61,939 nt of DNA from Planctomycetota bacterium (lineage in GTDB: Bacteria; Planctomycetota; Planctomycetia; Pirellulales; Pirellulaceae), in the NCBI GenBank assembly GCA_963204915.1, contig CAUJHS010000114.1, positions 1 to 61,939 on the forward strand. Direction: 5' to 3'. This document shows, piece after piece, positions 9,418 through 18,236 of the stretch. The notes beneath the pieces are model-generated. The model saw only the letters and a program-made list of their open reading frames with translations, was not told the origin of the DNA and ran no database searches. Each line of letters opens with the position of its first letter. Position 1 is the first letter of the stretch. The translations under genes and the position numbers were made by a program.

Positions 9418-9495
9418 CCGGTCTGGGCCGCAAGTCGACCCAAAAATACACGGACCACTAACTAACAAATCACGGCGCGCATGCAAAGGGCAATC

Positions 9496-9819
9496 TTACC
9501 AACCCATGACCATATTCGACTCGATCACGCGGCGAGCTCGCTCCAAATCGGTTCCCGTCTCCTGCATGTAAAGGCGAATCGCATGCACTTTGTCGCCAGC
9601 CGATTTTGCCAAGCATTCGCGGGCTACGACACATGGGTCGCTCTTACCGGTCAATCCTAGGGCGCCTTTGGAAATTACCCAAGTATCACGGGGGCGCTTG
9701 GTCAGACGAACCACTTCATCGTGGGGATAGGCTTCCTGCACCAACTCGGTCGCACTTTGCTCGTTCGTGGCCCACGTGATGATAATGTGTGCATCCGTCT
9801 CAATCTCAAACAGCGGCAT
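9496..9819 (-). CDS. Small conserved-looking protein, unknown function
   Basis: 107 residues with a good GGAGG ribosome site eight bases before ATG 9819. No signal peptide, no membrane helix. Begins MPLFEIETDAHIIITWA, which suggests a beta-strand-rich start, and ends in a charged helical region (LERARRVIESNMVMGW). I do not recognise the family. The coding signal is judged by the ribosome site and the compact alpha/beta character of the product. It sits upstream of, and in the same direction as, the CARDB-like gene. Confidence 0.65.
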   Translation of the reverse strand: MPLFEIETDAHIIITWATNEQSATELVQEAYPHDEVVRLTKRPRDTWVISKGALGLTGKSDPCVVARECLAKSAGDKVHAIRLYMQETGTDLERARRVIESNMVMGW

Positions 9820-10085
9820 GGCCGACCTCCGATCGCAAATAAGAGAACTTTCAAACGGTAAAGTTTAGCAAGAGGGCCGCGGTATGGGAATTGACCCTTC
9901 AAGCCTGGTTGCTCGTAGCGACGTTTCGCGAGTGCCACTACGTTCTAAGCTAGAACTTGTGCTGCTTGACGTCAACTTAACGCCATAGTTAGCAAAAGGA
10001 TCGAGCACGTTCGCCGTTCTTAAGCGCAAACGATTCGGAGGTCAATCGAAATCGTTGGAGCGGTGCGGCGATCGCGCCTCGCACC

Positions 10086-10847
10086 TCATAAAGCACCGCC
10101 CACGGGCTCAGCGGCAGTCGGGGTTTTCCGCCCAATAAAGATATAGTACGGCGTTCGCACGAATGGCAGGTAGGGAACCTTGGAGCGATGCTCGCTGAAG
10201 TGCACGGGTTCAAAATGGCGGTGCAAGAATGGAACATGGTCAGGCGACGGAAAAACATTATCACTTGCGAACCACATGGGCCAGAATTGGCGTGTAAACC
10301 ATCCGTGCCTGGCTAAACCGTCGCGAGGGAACTTGCGCGACACATAAAAGTCGACCACTCCAATCTGCCCTCCCGGTTTGAGCAACAACTTTGCGTTTTC
10401 GAGGGCGGCGAACCAATCAGGAATCATGGTCAATGAGTACGAAAAGGTGACGACGTCGGCCGCGCCGATGGCCGACCGAAAGAGGGTCGCGTCGGCTTCG
10501 ATGGCTTCCACATGGGTCCAGCCTCGGTCGCGAACTCGTTGCGAGCAGACTTCCAGTAACGAAGGAGCCAAGTCAACAACGTACACCTTTTTGAGCCGAT
10601 TGATCCGGTCGGCCAAAAACTCTAAGTTAGCGCCCGTTCCGCCCCCTAGATCCACCCAGACAGCGTCATCGGGAACGTTCAACGTGCGCCAAAGCTCCTC
10701 CCGCCCTTGCAGCAATCGACGGCGAAAGTCGTCATACGCTTCGGCCTGACCTGCATAAAAGCTTTCTAAACGCGCAGCATGATCTTGCCCTCTTACTGGT
10801 TTGAGCGCCAAATGAAACAAGACCTTCAGGTCTGAAAGCAAACCCAT
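10086..10847 (-). CDS. btaB: SAM-dependent methyltransferase, BtaB-like
   Basis: 253 residues from ATG 10847; an in-frame TTG start at 10877 is also possible. A class I methyltransferase fold is clear: VDLGGGTGANLEFLA (SAM-binding loop), VYVVDLAP, IEADATLF. The C-terminal half matches BtaB: VDFYVSRKFP, WFTRQFWPMWF, and LPFVRTPYYIFIGRK. BtaB adds three methyl groups to diacylglyceryl-homoserine to give the betaine lipid DGTS. The btaA-like gene lies 59 bases upstream in the same direction, which strengthens both calls. The lipid is membrane-located and contains no phosphorus. Confidence 0.88.
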   Translation of the reverse strand: MGLLSDLKVLFHLALKPVRGQDHAARLESFYAGQAEAYDDFRRRLLQGREELWRTLNVPDDAVWVDLGGGTGANLEFLADRINRLKKVYVVDLAPSLLEVCSQRVRDRGWTHVEAIEADATLFRSAIGAADVVTFSYSLTMIPDWFAALENAKLLLKPGGQIGVVDFYVSRKFPRDGLARHGWFTRQFWPMWFASDNVFPSPDHVPFLHRHFEPVHFSEHRSKVPYLPFVRTPYYIFIGRKTPTAAEPVGGAL

Positions 10848-10906
10848 GAGGCAAGAAGACGACGGAACGCCATCCAAGGGAAAGAAACGCGAAGTCTATC
10901 GCCCAA

Positions 10907-12100
10907 TTATGCCGCGACATCGGCGATGTAGAAACTGCCGTACGTATGCACACGATCCTGCGCATGCAACTCATTTGCGAGATGCTGGTTGTATTGAAGA
11001 ATCTCGCCCACGTATCGCATCTTGCCGGACACGCGGACACGGGCGCGATCGACAAAGTCCGTGCGCAACCCGCCGCTGCGCCACAGCACCCGGGCGCCAG
11101 GAGCGGCACAATTGACAATCGCTTGCCATTCGGCCTCTAACAACCGATAAAATCGGTCGCTCAACCAATCCATATGATCAAGCAATACGAACCGTGTTAT
11201 CGGTTCGGCATGATTCTCCAAGAAACCTTGAACAGAGTTCGTAGCGATGTGAACTCGATCGGCTAAGCCGTCTCGCAACCGCTGAAAATTCTCGGGTTTG
11301 AGATACTCGGGGCAACACGTGGGCGAATAGCGCCCCGTCAAATAAACACGCCAGAAATAGTTATCCTTGAGTGGAAGTTCGGCAAACACGGCCTCAACAC
11401 AGTCCTGCACGAACTTGACGATTCCACCGGGATAGTCGCGTTCAACTTGCCGACGCTGCGCGCGCGGTACGCCAACCAACGAGAGCGTCGTATCTCGGTT
11501 GATGGCGAACCGCATTGGCTTCGACCAAAAGCGGTCGCGAAGGTGTGCCTCATAAATTGAGCGTTGTTCCGCGACCGTCTCAGCCTCCAAAATGGCGGAA
11601 ACGTATGGTCGAATGCGAATCATCTTATCGATGTACAAATTCACCATTCGCGCAAAACCGCCCGAAGTGCCCCGAAAATAAAATGGGCAACGACGATTGC
11701 TAAAGAACTTACGAACCTTGTGATCCCAATACTTTTGCGCAAATGGCGAGATCGCCCCTCGGAGTTTCTGGCGATAAATGCGGCCTGCTCCTGCGAGATA
11801 CCCCTCGCCAAACATGCGCCAAAAGTCTTCGTATTCCAGATGACGCAACCCTGCCAGTTTCAACTCCAAGAGCGCGTTTTGTCGAGGGTTTAGATCAACG
11901 GCGTAAACGGCTTTGGGCTCAGTCAACGCGTAGTCTAAGCTGTTACAGCCCGCTGAGGTGATCACCACGATGGAGTCTTGGGGACTAACTTTCAGCGCCA
12001 CGCGGTCCAGACGCGGATCTTCCCAGCAAGTGTTGTAGACCAGGTTGTTGCGATGGACGAAGTTGAAAACGCGACCGCTAAACCAGTCTAGTGGCGCCAT
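10907..12100 (-). CDS. btaA: DUF3419 family, SAM:diacylglycerol 3-amino-3-carboxypropyltransferase
   Basis: 397 residues from ATG 12100 (MAPLDWFSGRVFNFVH). The frame is open for 70 further codons upstream, but these do not look like protein. Family hallmarks are visible: NTCWEDPRLDRVAL, VVITSAGCNSLDYAL (SAM-binding region), AVDLNPRQNALLELKL, and VLWRSG near the end. BtaA moves the 3-amino-3-carboxypropyl group from SAM to diacylglycerol, the first step of DGTS synthesis. Operon with btaB. In other bacteria this pair is induced by phosphate starvation; I see no convincing Pho box here. Confidence 0.9.
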   Translation of the reverse strand: MAPLDWFSGRVFNFVHRNNLVYNTCWEDPRLDRVALKVSPQDSIVVITSAGCNSLDYALTEPKAVYAVDLNPRQNALLELKLAGLRHLEYEDFWRMFGEGYLAGAGRIYRQKLRGAISPFAQKYWDHKVRKFFSNRRCPFYFRGTSGGFARMVNLYIDKMIRIRPYVSAILEAETVAEQRSIYEAHLRDRFWSKPMRFAINRDTTLSLVGVPRAQRRQVERDYPGGIVKFVQDCVEAVFAELPLKDNYFWRVYLTGRYSPTCCPEYLKPENFQRLRDGLADRVHIATNSVQGFLENHAEPITRFVLLDHMDWLSDRFYRLLEAEWQAIVNCAAPGARVLWRSGGLRTDFVDRARVRVSGKMRYVGEILQYNQHLANELHAQDRVHTYGSFYIADVAA

Positions 12101-12281
12101 GGTGTTACGCGAGAAGAAAAGGGATGCGGCGAGTGGCGTGTCGTGTGTCGAACCCGCGTTCACCGCAAAACGACGCCTTCGCCTTCGTGGAAAGGAGAAT
12201 TTGGTTTGAATTCTACCCCGCGCTCCATGGTTTACAAGTCGCGTACCGTCTTTGCCACGTAAATATCTGGTAAATGTTTCG

Positions 12282-12752
12282 TTACTCGGTCTTCGCAGGG
12301 GCTTCTCCAAATTCCTGATTTGCCGCTTTCCACTCCGCCTCCTTACGTTGCCGGACGGTATCCCATGCGCTCGCCATGAGAGGAATGGCGCACCCCCCTT
12401 GACCCTTGCACGAATTCAATCCGGGGTTCTCGCCGCAACCTCCTTGACCTTTGCAGGCGTTTTCTCCAGCACAACTATGATGTTCATAGGTGGCGCACTC
12501 GCCTTGACCGCGGCAAGCGTTGTCTCCTCCCGTACCCTGACCTTTGCATTCATTCAGTCCGCGGCAGAGATTCTTGTCGCTGGCCGAAAGCGCTCCCCCC
12601 GACTCACCTGATTCTGCAAGCGATGCGTCGCTTGCATCAGGCGGCGTATCGCTTTCACTGCGGCAACCTAGCATTGCGCCTGCGACCATTCCGCTCAACG
12701 CAGCCGCGGCCAAACGATGAAAGTTACGGCGATCTAAATCTTCGTGCGTCAT
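12282..12752 (-). CDS. Cys-rich Tat-type lipoprotein with C-x5-C repeats
   Basis: 156 residues from ATG 12752, with AAAGGA ten bases upstream. The N-terminus carries a twin-arginine-like motif (DRRNFHRL), a hydrophobic stretch and a possible lipobox Cys at residue 30 (GAMLGC). After an Asp/Ser/Glu-rich linker come nine cysteines as five C-x5-C units, most with the pattern C-K/R-G-Q-G-x-C or C-x-G-x-N-x-C. The pattern recalls the periplasmic Cys-rich metallophores called bufferins (BufA2-like), but no DUF692 (BufB) or DUF2063 (BufC) partner is nearby. Metal binding is therefore an inference. It follows the endonuclease III-like gene by 119 bases. Confidence 0.75.
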   Translation of the reverse strand: MTHEDLDRRNFHRLAAAALSGMVAGAMLGCRSESDTPPDASDASLAESGESGGALSASDKNLCRGLNECKGQGTGGDNACRGQGECATYEHHSCAGENACKGQGGCGENPGLNSCKGQGGCAIPLMASAWDTVRQRKEAEWKAANQEFGEAPAKTE

Positions 12753-12871
12753 TGCGCTAAGTTCCTTTCCATGCCTCAACATCAACCCTTGGGGATGTAT
12801 TAAGGTAACACGTTCCAAGTCAAAATCCACCGGGCTCAAGTTAAACCCATGTGGCAACGCGAAACAGCGCG

Positions 12872-13543
12872 TCATGCCCACTCGATTTCAAGAGGACCTT
12901 GTTCCGGTAAAAGTGTACGGAGAGGACATTGCTCACAACGCGGACGTGTTCGGCAGTAATCGCCTGCAATTCGATCGAGCAGTACTTGATAAGGCACAAG
13001 ACGTTCAACGTCTGACTCCAACGCCCCAGAGAAAAACTCCTGGCACATGGCGTAATCGGCGTCAAACTCCAACCATTCGTGCCGTTTGAAAACTCGCGCG
13101 ATCCTCGCACTAACGGGAAATGTCGGCTTGCCCGCGACGTGCAAGAGGATGTGGTCCGCGGTTTCAGGTCCAATCCCCTTCAATGCGAGGAGTTTTTCTC
13201 GCAGCGACTCCTGAGACGTAGCAACCATCGCCTCGACCGAGCCGTCGTATTCATGGATGAGAAACCTCGCAATGATCTTCAATTTGCGCGACTTAGATTT
13301 TGAGTTACCGGCGGGTCGAATCAGTGCGGTGAGATCGTCATCGCTCAGTTGCTCGAGCGACTGTGGCGTCAGCACTGCGGCTTGAGTCAAACTGGCGATC
13401 GCGTCATCCACTTGTTTAGGCGCGGCGCTTTGGGAAAGCACCGACGCGATCAGCAACTCCCACGGTGTTCGACCGCTCAGGTTCGGCGGCAAGCCATAGG
13501 CGTGCGTCAAACGGGCGTATATCTCTTCATGCGAGACGGTCAT
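12872..13543 (-). CDS. Endonuclease III-fold HhH-GPD protein lacking catalytic residues
   Basis: 223 residues. The helix-hairpin-helix is clear at 121-130 (LKGIGPETAD), in the context of an Nth/MutY/MagIII-type fold. In Nth, the glycosylase/lyase Lys falls where this protein has Glu127. The universally important Asp falls where it has Ser145 (PTFPVSARI, codon AGT). The C-terminal iron-sulfur loop has only three Cys (C197, C203, C206) instead of four. The protein may bind DNA without cleaving glycosidic bonds, or use other residues. Alternatives are a sequencing error (unlikely to affect all three sites) or a diverged subfamily. Confidence 0.85.
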   Translation of the reverse strand: MTVSHEEIYARLTHAYGLPPNLSGRTPWELLIASVLSQSAAPKQVDDAIASLTQAAVLTPQSLEQLSDDDLTALIRPAGNSKSKSRKLKIIARFLIHEYDGSVEAMVATSQESLREKLLALKGIGPETADHILLHVAGKPTFPVSARIARVFKRHEWLEFDADYAMCQEFFSGALESDVERLVPYQVLLDRIAGDYCRTRPRCEQCPLRTLLPEQGPLEIEWA

Positions 13544-13663
13544 ATGTCTTGTGCCTGGGTTCTGATTCGCGTCGATTCACACATGGATCATTCGGTAAAA
13601 AAACTTTTGGCAAGGTTGTCAATCCCGCTCATCACGAGAAAACCAAACCTCGCAAAACTCCCT

Positions 13664-13692
13664 TTGTTGGCTTTGGCGATGACGTTTATAAT
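13664..13692 (+). promoter_or_regulatory. Sigma70-type promoter for DUF2617 gene
   Basis: TATAAT at 13687-13692 with TTGTTG 17 bases upstream. It lies 70 bases before the GTG start of the downstream gene, and the -10 is perfect. Confidence 0.5.
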
Positions 13693-13761
13693 AGCCCTAT
13701 CGCATCGATCGTTCATCGATTGTGGAATACTTCGCAGCATTGCGAATAAGGAATACGCGAC

Positions 13762-14301
13762 GTGCTAACGGTTAGGCCTAAGGTGGCGGAGTTGGTCTTT
13801 CAACTTTACGGCCGCTCGCTCCATCCGGAGCTTTTTCAAATTTATGACAGTCGAGAACTTGAACGCGGGGGCTACCGCGTTCGCGTCGATATTACGAGCG
13901 CGGGACATGTGATCTCGTGGCGATATGGCGGCCTGACACTGACCGAAGTTGCAGCGGCTGCCCATCATCCGCTTCCGCAAAAACGTCGTTTGATGAACTA
14001 CCATTTACGCGGTGAACGCAATGATCGTATCGAATGCCGCGGCGGCGTGACCTACCAGATGAATTTTCAACTGGAGACGGTCGACCCAGAGATCTTCTGG
14101 ACGTTTCAAGAAGAGTTAGCCCACGACGGTGAGCGTCAAGGAATGTTGTATACCTTCGACGCGAGTGGGCGAATGGCGTTGGGCGCGCTAAGCTATATCT
14201 ATCTGGAAACTCGCAATCGCACGTTATTGGTTCAAGCCTTCCATACGTTTCCCGACGACTACGCCATTGTGAAAAGCCAGTCGGCCTTTCAGCTTCCTTA
14301 A
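13762..14301 (+). CDS. DUF2617 family protein
   Basis: 179 residues from a GTG with AAGGA eight bases upstream. Sequence features (VAELVFQLYGRSLHPELF, HVISWRYGGLTLTEV, EDxxF-type acidic stretches and a late LVQAFHTFPDDYAIVKSQS) match my memory of the planctomycete/actinobacterial DUF2617 family. Function is unknown. Soluble alpha/beta protein without signal peptide. It stands alone on the plus strand, between a promoter and a strong double hairpin. Confidence 0.8.
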   Translation: MLTVRPKVAELVFQLYGRSLHPELFQIYDSRELERGGYRVRVDITSAGHVISWRYGGLTLTEVAAAAHHPLPQKRRLMNYHLRGERNDRIECRGGVTYQMNFQLETVDPEIFWTFQEELAHDGERQGMLYTFDASGRMALGALSYIYLETRNRTLLVQAFHTFPDDYAIVKSQSAFQLP

Positions 14302-14376
14302 AAAAACAAGTGCGACTTCCGCGGCGCACCCTGCACCAGGACGGAGCAGTTTCCGTCCGGAAGTTCCTTGTTTTTA
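14301..14376. terminator. Two-level hairpin acting as bidirectional terminator
   Basis: AAAAACAAG pairs with CTTGTTTTT as an outer stem, ACTTCC with GGAAGT inside it, and GGACGGA with TCCGTCC as a terminal hairpin. T-runs lie on both strands. It sits between the convergent DUF2617 and Dabb-domain genes. Confidence 0.8.
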
Positions 14377-14398
14377 GTGATGGGCCGCGTCGCGCCGG

Positions 14399-14803
14399 TT
14401 ATTTCGCGTCGCTCGATTGCGTTGCGTGGACGTAAGAGTCGAACACTCGCACTTTCGCCCAGGTATCGCGATTTTCTTCAATGAATTGATTGTGACGTGG
14501 GTGCACTTGATACTTGTCGTGCGCCGCTTTGCTTTCAAACACGAGGTTCAACGCGACGTCGAAATCTTGATCGTTGACATCGCGTTTGAACTCCTCGGCA
14601 AGAATGCCTGCGGAAAAGTAGACGGTCCCCTCGTGGTCGGTTAAATACTTCTTACATGCCGCGACGAGTTTCTGACGAGCTGCGTCCGAACCGTCTTTCA
14701 ATTTGAAGTAAACCATGTGCGCCAACTGAGGTTCGGCGGCCTGCGCGCTAACCGTCATGGCTACAAAAACAAACGCGATCGCAAGTACGGCAAAGTGGTT
14801 CAT
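14399..14803 (-). CDS. Secreted Dabb-domain (stress-responsive alpha/beta barrel) protein
   Basis: 134 residues from ATG 14803, chosen because GAGGAA lies eight bases upstream; in-frame ATGs at 14818 and 14821 have no such site. A signal peptide (FAVLAIAFVFVAMTVSAQA) is followed by a ferredoxin-like dimeric barrel: LAHMVYFKLKDGS, FDVALNLVFESKAAHDKYQVHPRHNQFIEE. Dabb proteins are small dimers of mostly unknown role, some binding hydrophobic ligands or catalysing cyclisation. The secreted form is common in planctomycetes. Substrate unknown. Confidence 0.88.
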   Translation of the reverse strand: MNHFAVLAIAFVFVAMTVSAQAAEPQLAHMVYFKLKDGSDAARQKLVAACKKYLTDHEGTVYFSAGILAEEFKRDVNDQDFDVALNLVFESKAAHDKYQVHPRHNQFIEENRDTWAKVRVFDSYVHATQSSDAK

Positions 14804-15006
14804 AGTAAAATTCCTCATCATTCACGGAGAAACAAAACAACTTTGCGAACATTCTGATTGTGCCTGAGCATCGCTGCAACCCCTGGCGCAAGAGCGTTCG
14901 CCCTCATCATCGGTTTGCGTAGGACAAACTTGATGCATCTCGTACACGACGCCCAGTAGAAAATTGGTGCTGAATCGCAAAAGCCTTGAAGGGCGACGAG
15001 AGACGG

Positions 15007-15840
15007 TCATGCGGAATCCGTGAAATGCGCATCCGATACTGCGATTTCGATATCTTTGGGGCGGGTAACGAGAACAAACCATGCCGCTGCGATCGCCATG
15101 GCGGTCACAACAAATTCGGTAATCACCATTCCTGTGGTTTGCCCCCAAGCGCGAGAGGTTACGTGCAGCGTCGCCACGGCGACAAAGTCGACCGTTGCGT
15201 GTGCAAGCAGGGCCAGCCACCACCATCGGAAGCGACGCACGACCGAAAACAGCACCAAGATAGAAAACGCCAAGTGCAAAGTGATGGCGCAAAGCCGTTC
15301 CCAGGCTCCAAGCAGTGGTTCCCAACCGAGTAACGCTTCGTATTGCCGTCGGGCGGTTTCGAACTGTTCGACATTTGCTCCCATAACGTGTGAGGGGGCC
15401 ATGCTAATTACGATGTAGCCAATGAGTGACAAGATGGCGAGCACCCCAATTCCAATCGACTCGATACCGCCGTGGCCCGCGCCAATCATCACGCTGTTGC
15501 GCCATGTCCGGTCTTGAGGCCGGATTGCGTAACGAAACGCCAACCAACGTCCCGTTTCCTCAAATAAGCCGGCCGTGATCGCAGCAAAGACAAAGAATAA
15601 CCACAAGTAAGTTGGTTCCTTCAGCGCTTGTTGGAACCAAGGCTGCATTTGCAACACGACCATCGCCGGAATTCGTGTCACGCCTTGGGACGCGACAAAC
15701 ACGAGCACTCCCATCCAGAAGAATTTCCAAGGGGCCTGCAAGCGACGCCACAACCAAAATGCAAGCCCAATTGGCGCTAACACTTCAGTGATTCCCGCAA
15801 TAACGAAGCTGATCACCAACCAAAGGTTTATTTGATTCAT
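15007..15840 (-). CDS. YhfC-type intramembrane metalloprotease-like protein
   Basis: 277 residues with seven or eight membrane helices. The YhfC/CPBP-like motif set is visible: EETGRWLAFR in the third helix region, GHGGIESIGIG, and HATVDFVAV. These Glu and His residues could bind a metal inside the membrane. The family is related to CAAX-type proteases. No substrate is known. Its start ATG (15840) is divergent to the acyltransferase on the plus strand, with a shared 114-base promoter region. Confidence 0.85.
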   Translation of the reverse strand: MNQINLWLVISFVIAGITEVLAPIGLAFWLWRRLQAPWKFFWMGVLVFVASQGVTRIPAMVVLQMQPWFQQALKEPTYLWLFFVFAAITAGLFEETGRWLAFRYAIRPQDRTWRNSVMIGAGHGGIESIGIGVLAILSLIGYIVISMAPSHVMGANVEQFETARRQYEALLGWEPLLGAWERLCAITLHLAFSILVLFSVVRRFRWWWLALLAHATVDFVAVATLHVTSRAWGQTTGMVITEFVVTAMAIAAAWFVLVTRPKDIEIAVSDAHFTDSA

Positions 15841-15954
15841 GAAGTCCGTTCCGGATGGGTTTTGGCATGCAGGATGCTTGTTCTATGCGATGCATCGCCG
15901 ATAATGTCCATCTTTCCGAATCTTTGGTCAATGTTCCGCAACGAAGCTGCCCGC

Positions 15955-17112
15955 ATGTCGCAACTTGAGATCAAGCCCGTTCAGTCGCGCCGCGAGAAAA
16001 AGGCATTTCTCGAATTTCCTTGGAAGCATTATCGCAACGATCCAAATTGGATACCGCCGCTTCGAACGAATCAGAAAGAATTGGTCGGATTCAAGCCGCA
16101 CCCATTTTATGACACAGCAGATTCTCAGGCGTTTCTTGCCATTCGCAATGACGAAACGGTGGGGCGCGTGCTCGCGATTGTGAATCACGCACACAACGAG
16201 CGCTACCAGGAACGCCGCGGCTTCTTCGGCTTCTTTGAATCGATCGACGACCAGCAGGTTACGAACGGATTGTTTGATGCGGTGCGACGTTGGCTGGCCG
16301 ATCGAAACATCGAGCAGTTGCGAGGCCCCACCAACCCCTCATTGAACTACGAATGCGGATTATTGATTGACGGGTTCGACACGCCGCCAACGTTCATGAT
16401 GACCTATAACCCGCCGTACTACGGTCGGCTGCTGGAGAGTTATGGCTTCCAAAAAACTCAAGACATGTACGCGTACATTGCGCATCGTGACATGCTGCCA
16501 ACGGCCGACCCCAAATTACTATTCATCATTGAAGAAGCGACCCGGCGTTTCGACGTGAAACTGCGTTCGTTAGATAAGTCTCGCTTCGACGAAGATGTCA
16601 AAATGTTCCTGGACATTTACAACAAGTCGCTGGTTGGAACTTGGGGGTTCGTTCCATTGTCCGACGCCGAAGTCAAGCACATGTCCAAAGCCTTGCGGTT
16701 CTTGATCGTGCCGGAGTTGACGACCGTTGCGGAAGTCGAAGGCCGACCGGTCGGTGCGGTATTTGTCTTGCTCGATTACAATCCGCGAATCAAGCAAATC
16801 GACGGAAGGCTCTTTCCCTTCGGATTTTTGCGCCTTTTGTGGAATCGAAAGAAAATTCCTCGGGCGCGCGTGCTTAGCACCAACGTGATTCCTGAGTTCC
16901 ACCGCTGGGGCCTCGGCCTTGTGCTTAACGCGCACATGGTGCCGAAAGGGCTAGCCTGGGGAATGGAAGAGGCGGAATTATCATGGATCTTGGAAAGCAA
17001 TCATCTTTCGCGTAAGACTGTGGAGCGCGGAGGAGGCAAGTTGACCAAGACTTTCCGCTTATACGACTATGGCCCTGCGGAAATGCAAGGCAAAAGCATT
17101 AAGACTGAGTAA
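15955..17112 (+). CDS. GNAT-fold N-acyltransferase-like protein
   Basis: 385 residues from ATG 15955 (MSQLEIKPVQSRREKKAFLEFPW). The frame is open 41 codons upstream, but the family-like sequence starts here. Two-domain layout resembling bacterial double-GNAT proteins: FLEFPWKHYRNDPNWIPP near the start, RGPTNPSLNYECGLLIDGFD and MMTYNPPYYGRLLESYGF in the middle, ending in NVIPEFHRWGLGLVLNAHM and ELSWILESNHLSRKTVERGGG. Such proteins often acylate lipid or amine substrates. The substrate is unknown. It stands alone between divergent yhfC-like and xerC genes. Confidence 0.75.
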   Translation: MSQLEIKPVQSRREKKAFLEFPWKHYRNDPNWIPPLRTNQKELVGFKPHPFYDTADSQAFLAIRNDETVGRVLAIVNHAHNERYQERRGFFGFFESIDDQQVTNGLFDAVRRWLADRNIEQLRGPTNPSLNYECGLLIDGFDTPPTFMMTYNPPYYGRLLESYGFQKTQDMYAYIAHRDMLPTADPKLLFIIEEATRRFDVKLRSLDKSRFDEDVKMFLDIYNKSLVGTWGFVPLSDAEVKHMSKALRFLIVPELTTVAEVEGRPVGAVFVLLDYNPRIKQIDGRLFPFGFLRLLWNRKKIPRARVLSTNVIPEFHRWGLGLVLNAHMVPKGLAWGMEEAELSWILESNHLSRKTVERGGGKLTKTFRLYDYGPAEMQGKSIKTE

Positions 17113-17265
17113 GCGGCGGTAACGATGATGCGGCGCATGAACATCGACAATTCCTGCGCCTCCGCACGCACAACAGCCGCCGAATTCGCCAGCTAGCACG
17201 ATTATTCATGCAAATGCGTAAGGTTTGAAGTCATCGGGACGGCGTATCCGAAATAAACGGATGCG

Positions 17266-18204
17266 ATGGCGCTCAAACCCAAATTAATTCCACCCTCACC
17301 AAAAACATCGGGCGATGCAGCGCAACGTTGGTGCGCGGCGTTTGTCGATTATTTGCGTACCGAGTGTCGCTCTGCCGAGAATACGGTCAAAGCGTATCAG
17401 CGCGACCTGGAGCATTTTCGCGAGTGGTTGAATGGGCGGTCGATCCCCAAACTCTCCATTTCGCAATTGTCGGACTATGTCGGCTGGCTGCACAACCAGG
17501 GACTAGCTTCGACAAGCATTGCCCGGCGGTTGGCTTCGCTCAAGGTCTTTTTTCGCTACTTGCAGCTCGAAGGCGTACTACAGGAAAGCCAGGCGGACCT
17601 GCTGAGTAGTCAAAAGCTTTGGCAGCGCGTGCCGCATGTGCTTTCGCCGCAAATGGTTGATCGATTCCTCTCGGCGCCTCGAAAGCATGATTCGTATTGG
17701 CGCCGTGACCGGGCAGTTCTTGAACTATTATATGCAACGGGATGTCGCGCATCGGAATTGTCATCGCTGCGCATGCCTGACATTCATTTGCAGGAAGGGT
17801 ATTGCCTGTGCCATGGCAAAGGAGACAAGCAACGTTTGGTTCCTCTAGGTAAAGCCGCAGCGAAGGCCGTGCAAGAGTATTTACTGGAGGAACGTCCGCA
17901 ACTAGCGGCCCGAGCGTCCATGGCGCCGGAGTGGCTGATCTTGTCGCGCCGAGGCATGCGTCTTCGTCGCGAAGCCATCTGGGAACTTGTAAAAAAGTAT
18001 GCAGCCCGAGTCGGAGCGCCGCCCGATATTGGCCCTCATACCTTGCGTCACTCGTTTGCCACGCATCTACTGATGGGCGGCGCCGACCTGCGCCGGGTTC
18101 AAGAGATGTTGGGACACGCAAGCATCTCGACAACACAAATCTACACGCATGTCGATCATTCCCGGATGAAGAAAGTTCATCAACAATTCCATCCCAGGGC
18201 CTAA
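17266..18204 (+). CDS. xerC: Tyrosine recombinase XerC/XerD-type
   Basis: 312 residues. Core-binding SAM-like N-terminal domain (about 24-115), then the catalytic domain with the full set R161 (ATGCRASE), K185 (GKGDKQR), H258 and R261 (HTLRHSF), H284 and nucleophile Y293 (HASISTTQIYTH). This is the Xer type that resolves chromosome dimers, not a phage integrase, judged by length and by the tight match. Whether it is XerC or XerD cannot be decided here. Convergent with nhaA; a weak 6-bp hairpin lies at 18212-18230 between them. Confidence 0.93.
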   Translation: MALKPKLIPPSPKTSGDAAQRWCAAFVDYLRTECRSAENTVKAYQRDLEHFREWLNGRSIPKLSISQLSDYVGWLHNQGLASTSIARRLASLKVFFRYLQLEGVLQESQADLLSSQKLWQRVPHVLSPQMVDRFLSAPRKHDSYWRRDRAVLELLYATGCRASELSSLRMPDIHLQEGYCLCHGKGDKQRLVPLGKAAAKAVQEYLLEERPQLAARASMAPEWLILSRRGMRLRREAIWELVKKYAARVGAPPDIGPHTLRHSFATHLLMGGADLRRVQEMLGHASISTTQIYTHVDHSRMKKVHQQFHPRA

Positions 18205-18236
18205 CAGTACATTTGCATCACGACTGCAAAAGTCCG

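Noticed and set aside
9820-10085. Gap searched for tRNA or riboswitch
   Set aside because: No cloverleaf, conserved loop or ribosome site was visible.
17266-18204. XerC considered as a phage or island integrase
   Set aside because: Length and motif spacing match chromosomal Xer proteins, and no att-like repeats, tRNA or phage genes are nearby.
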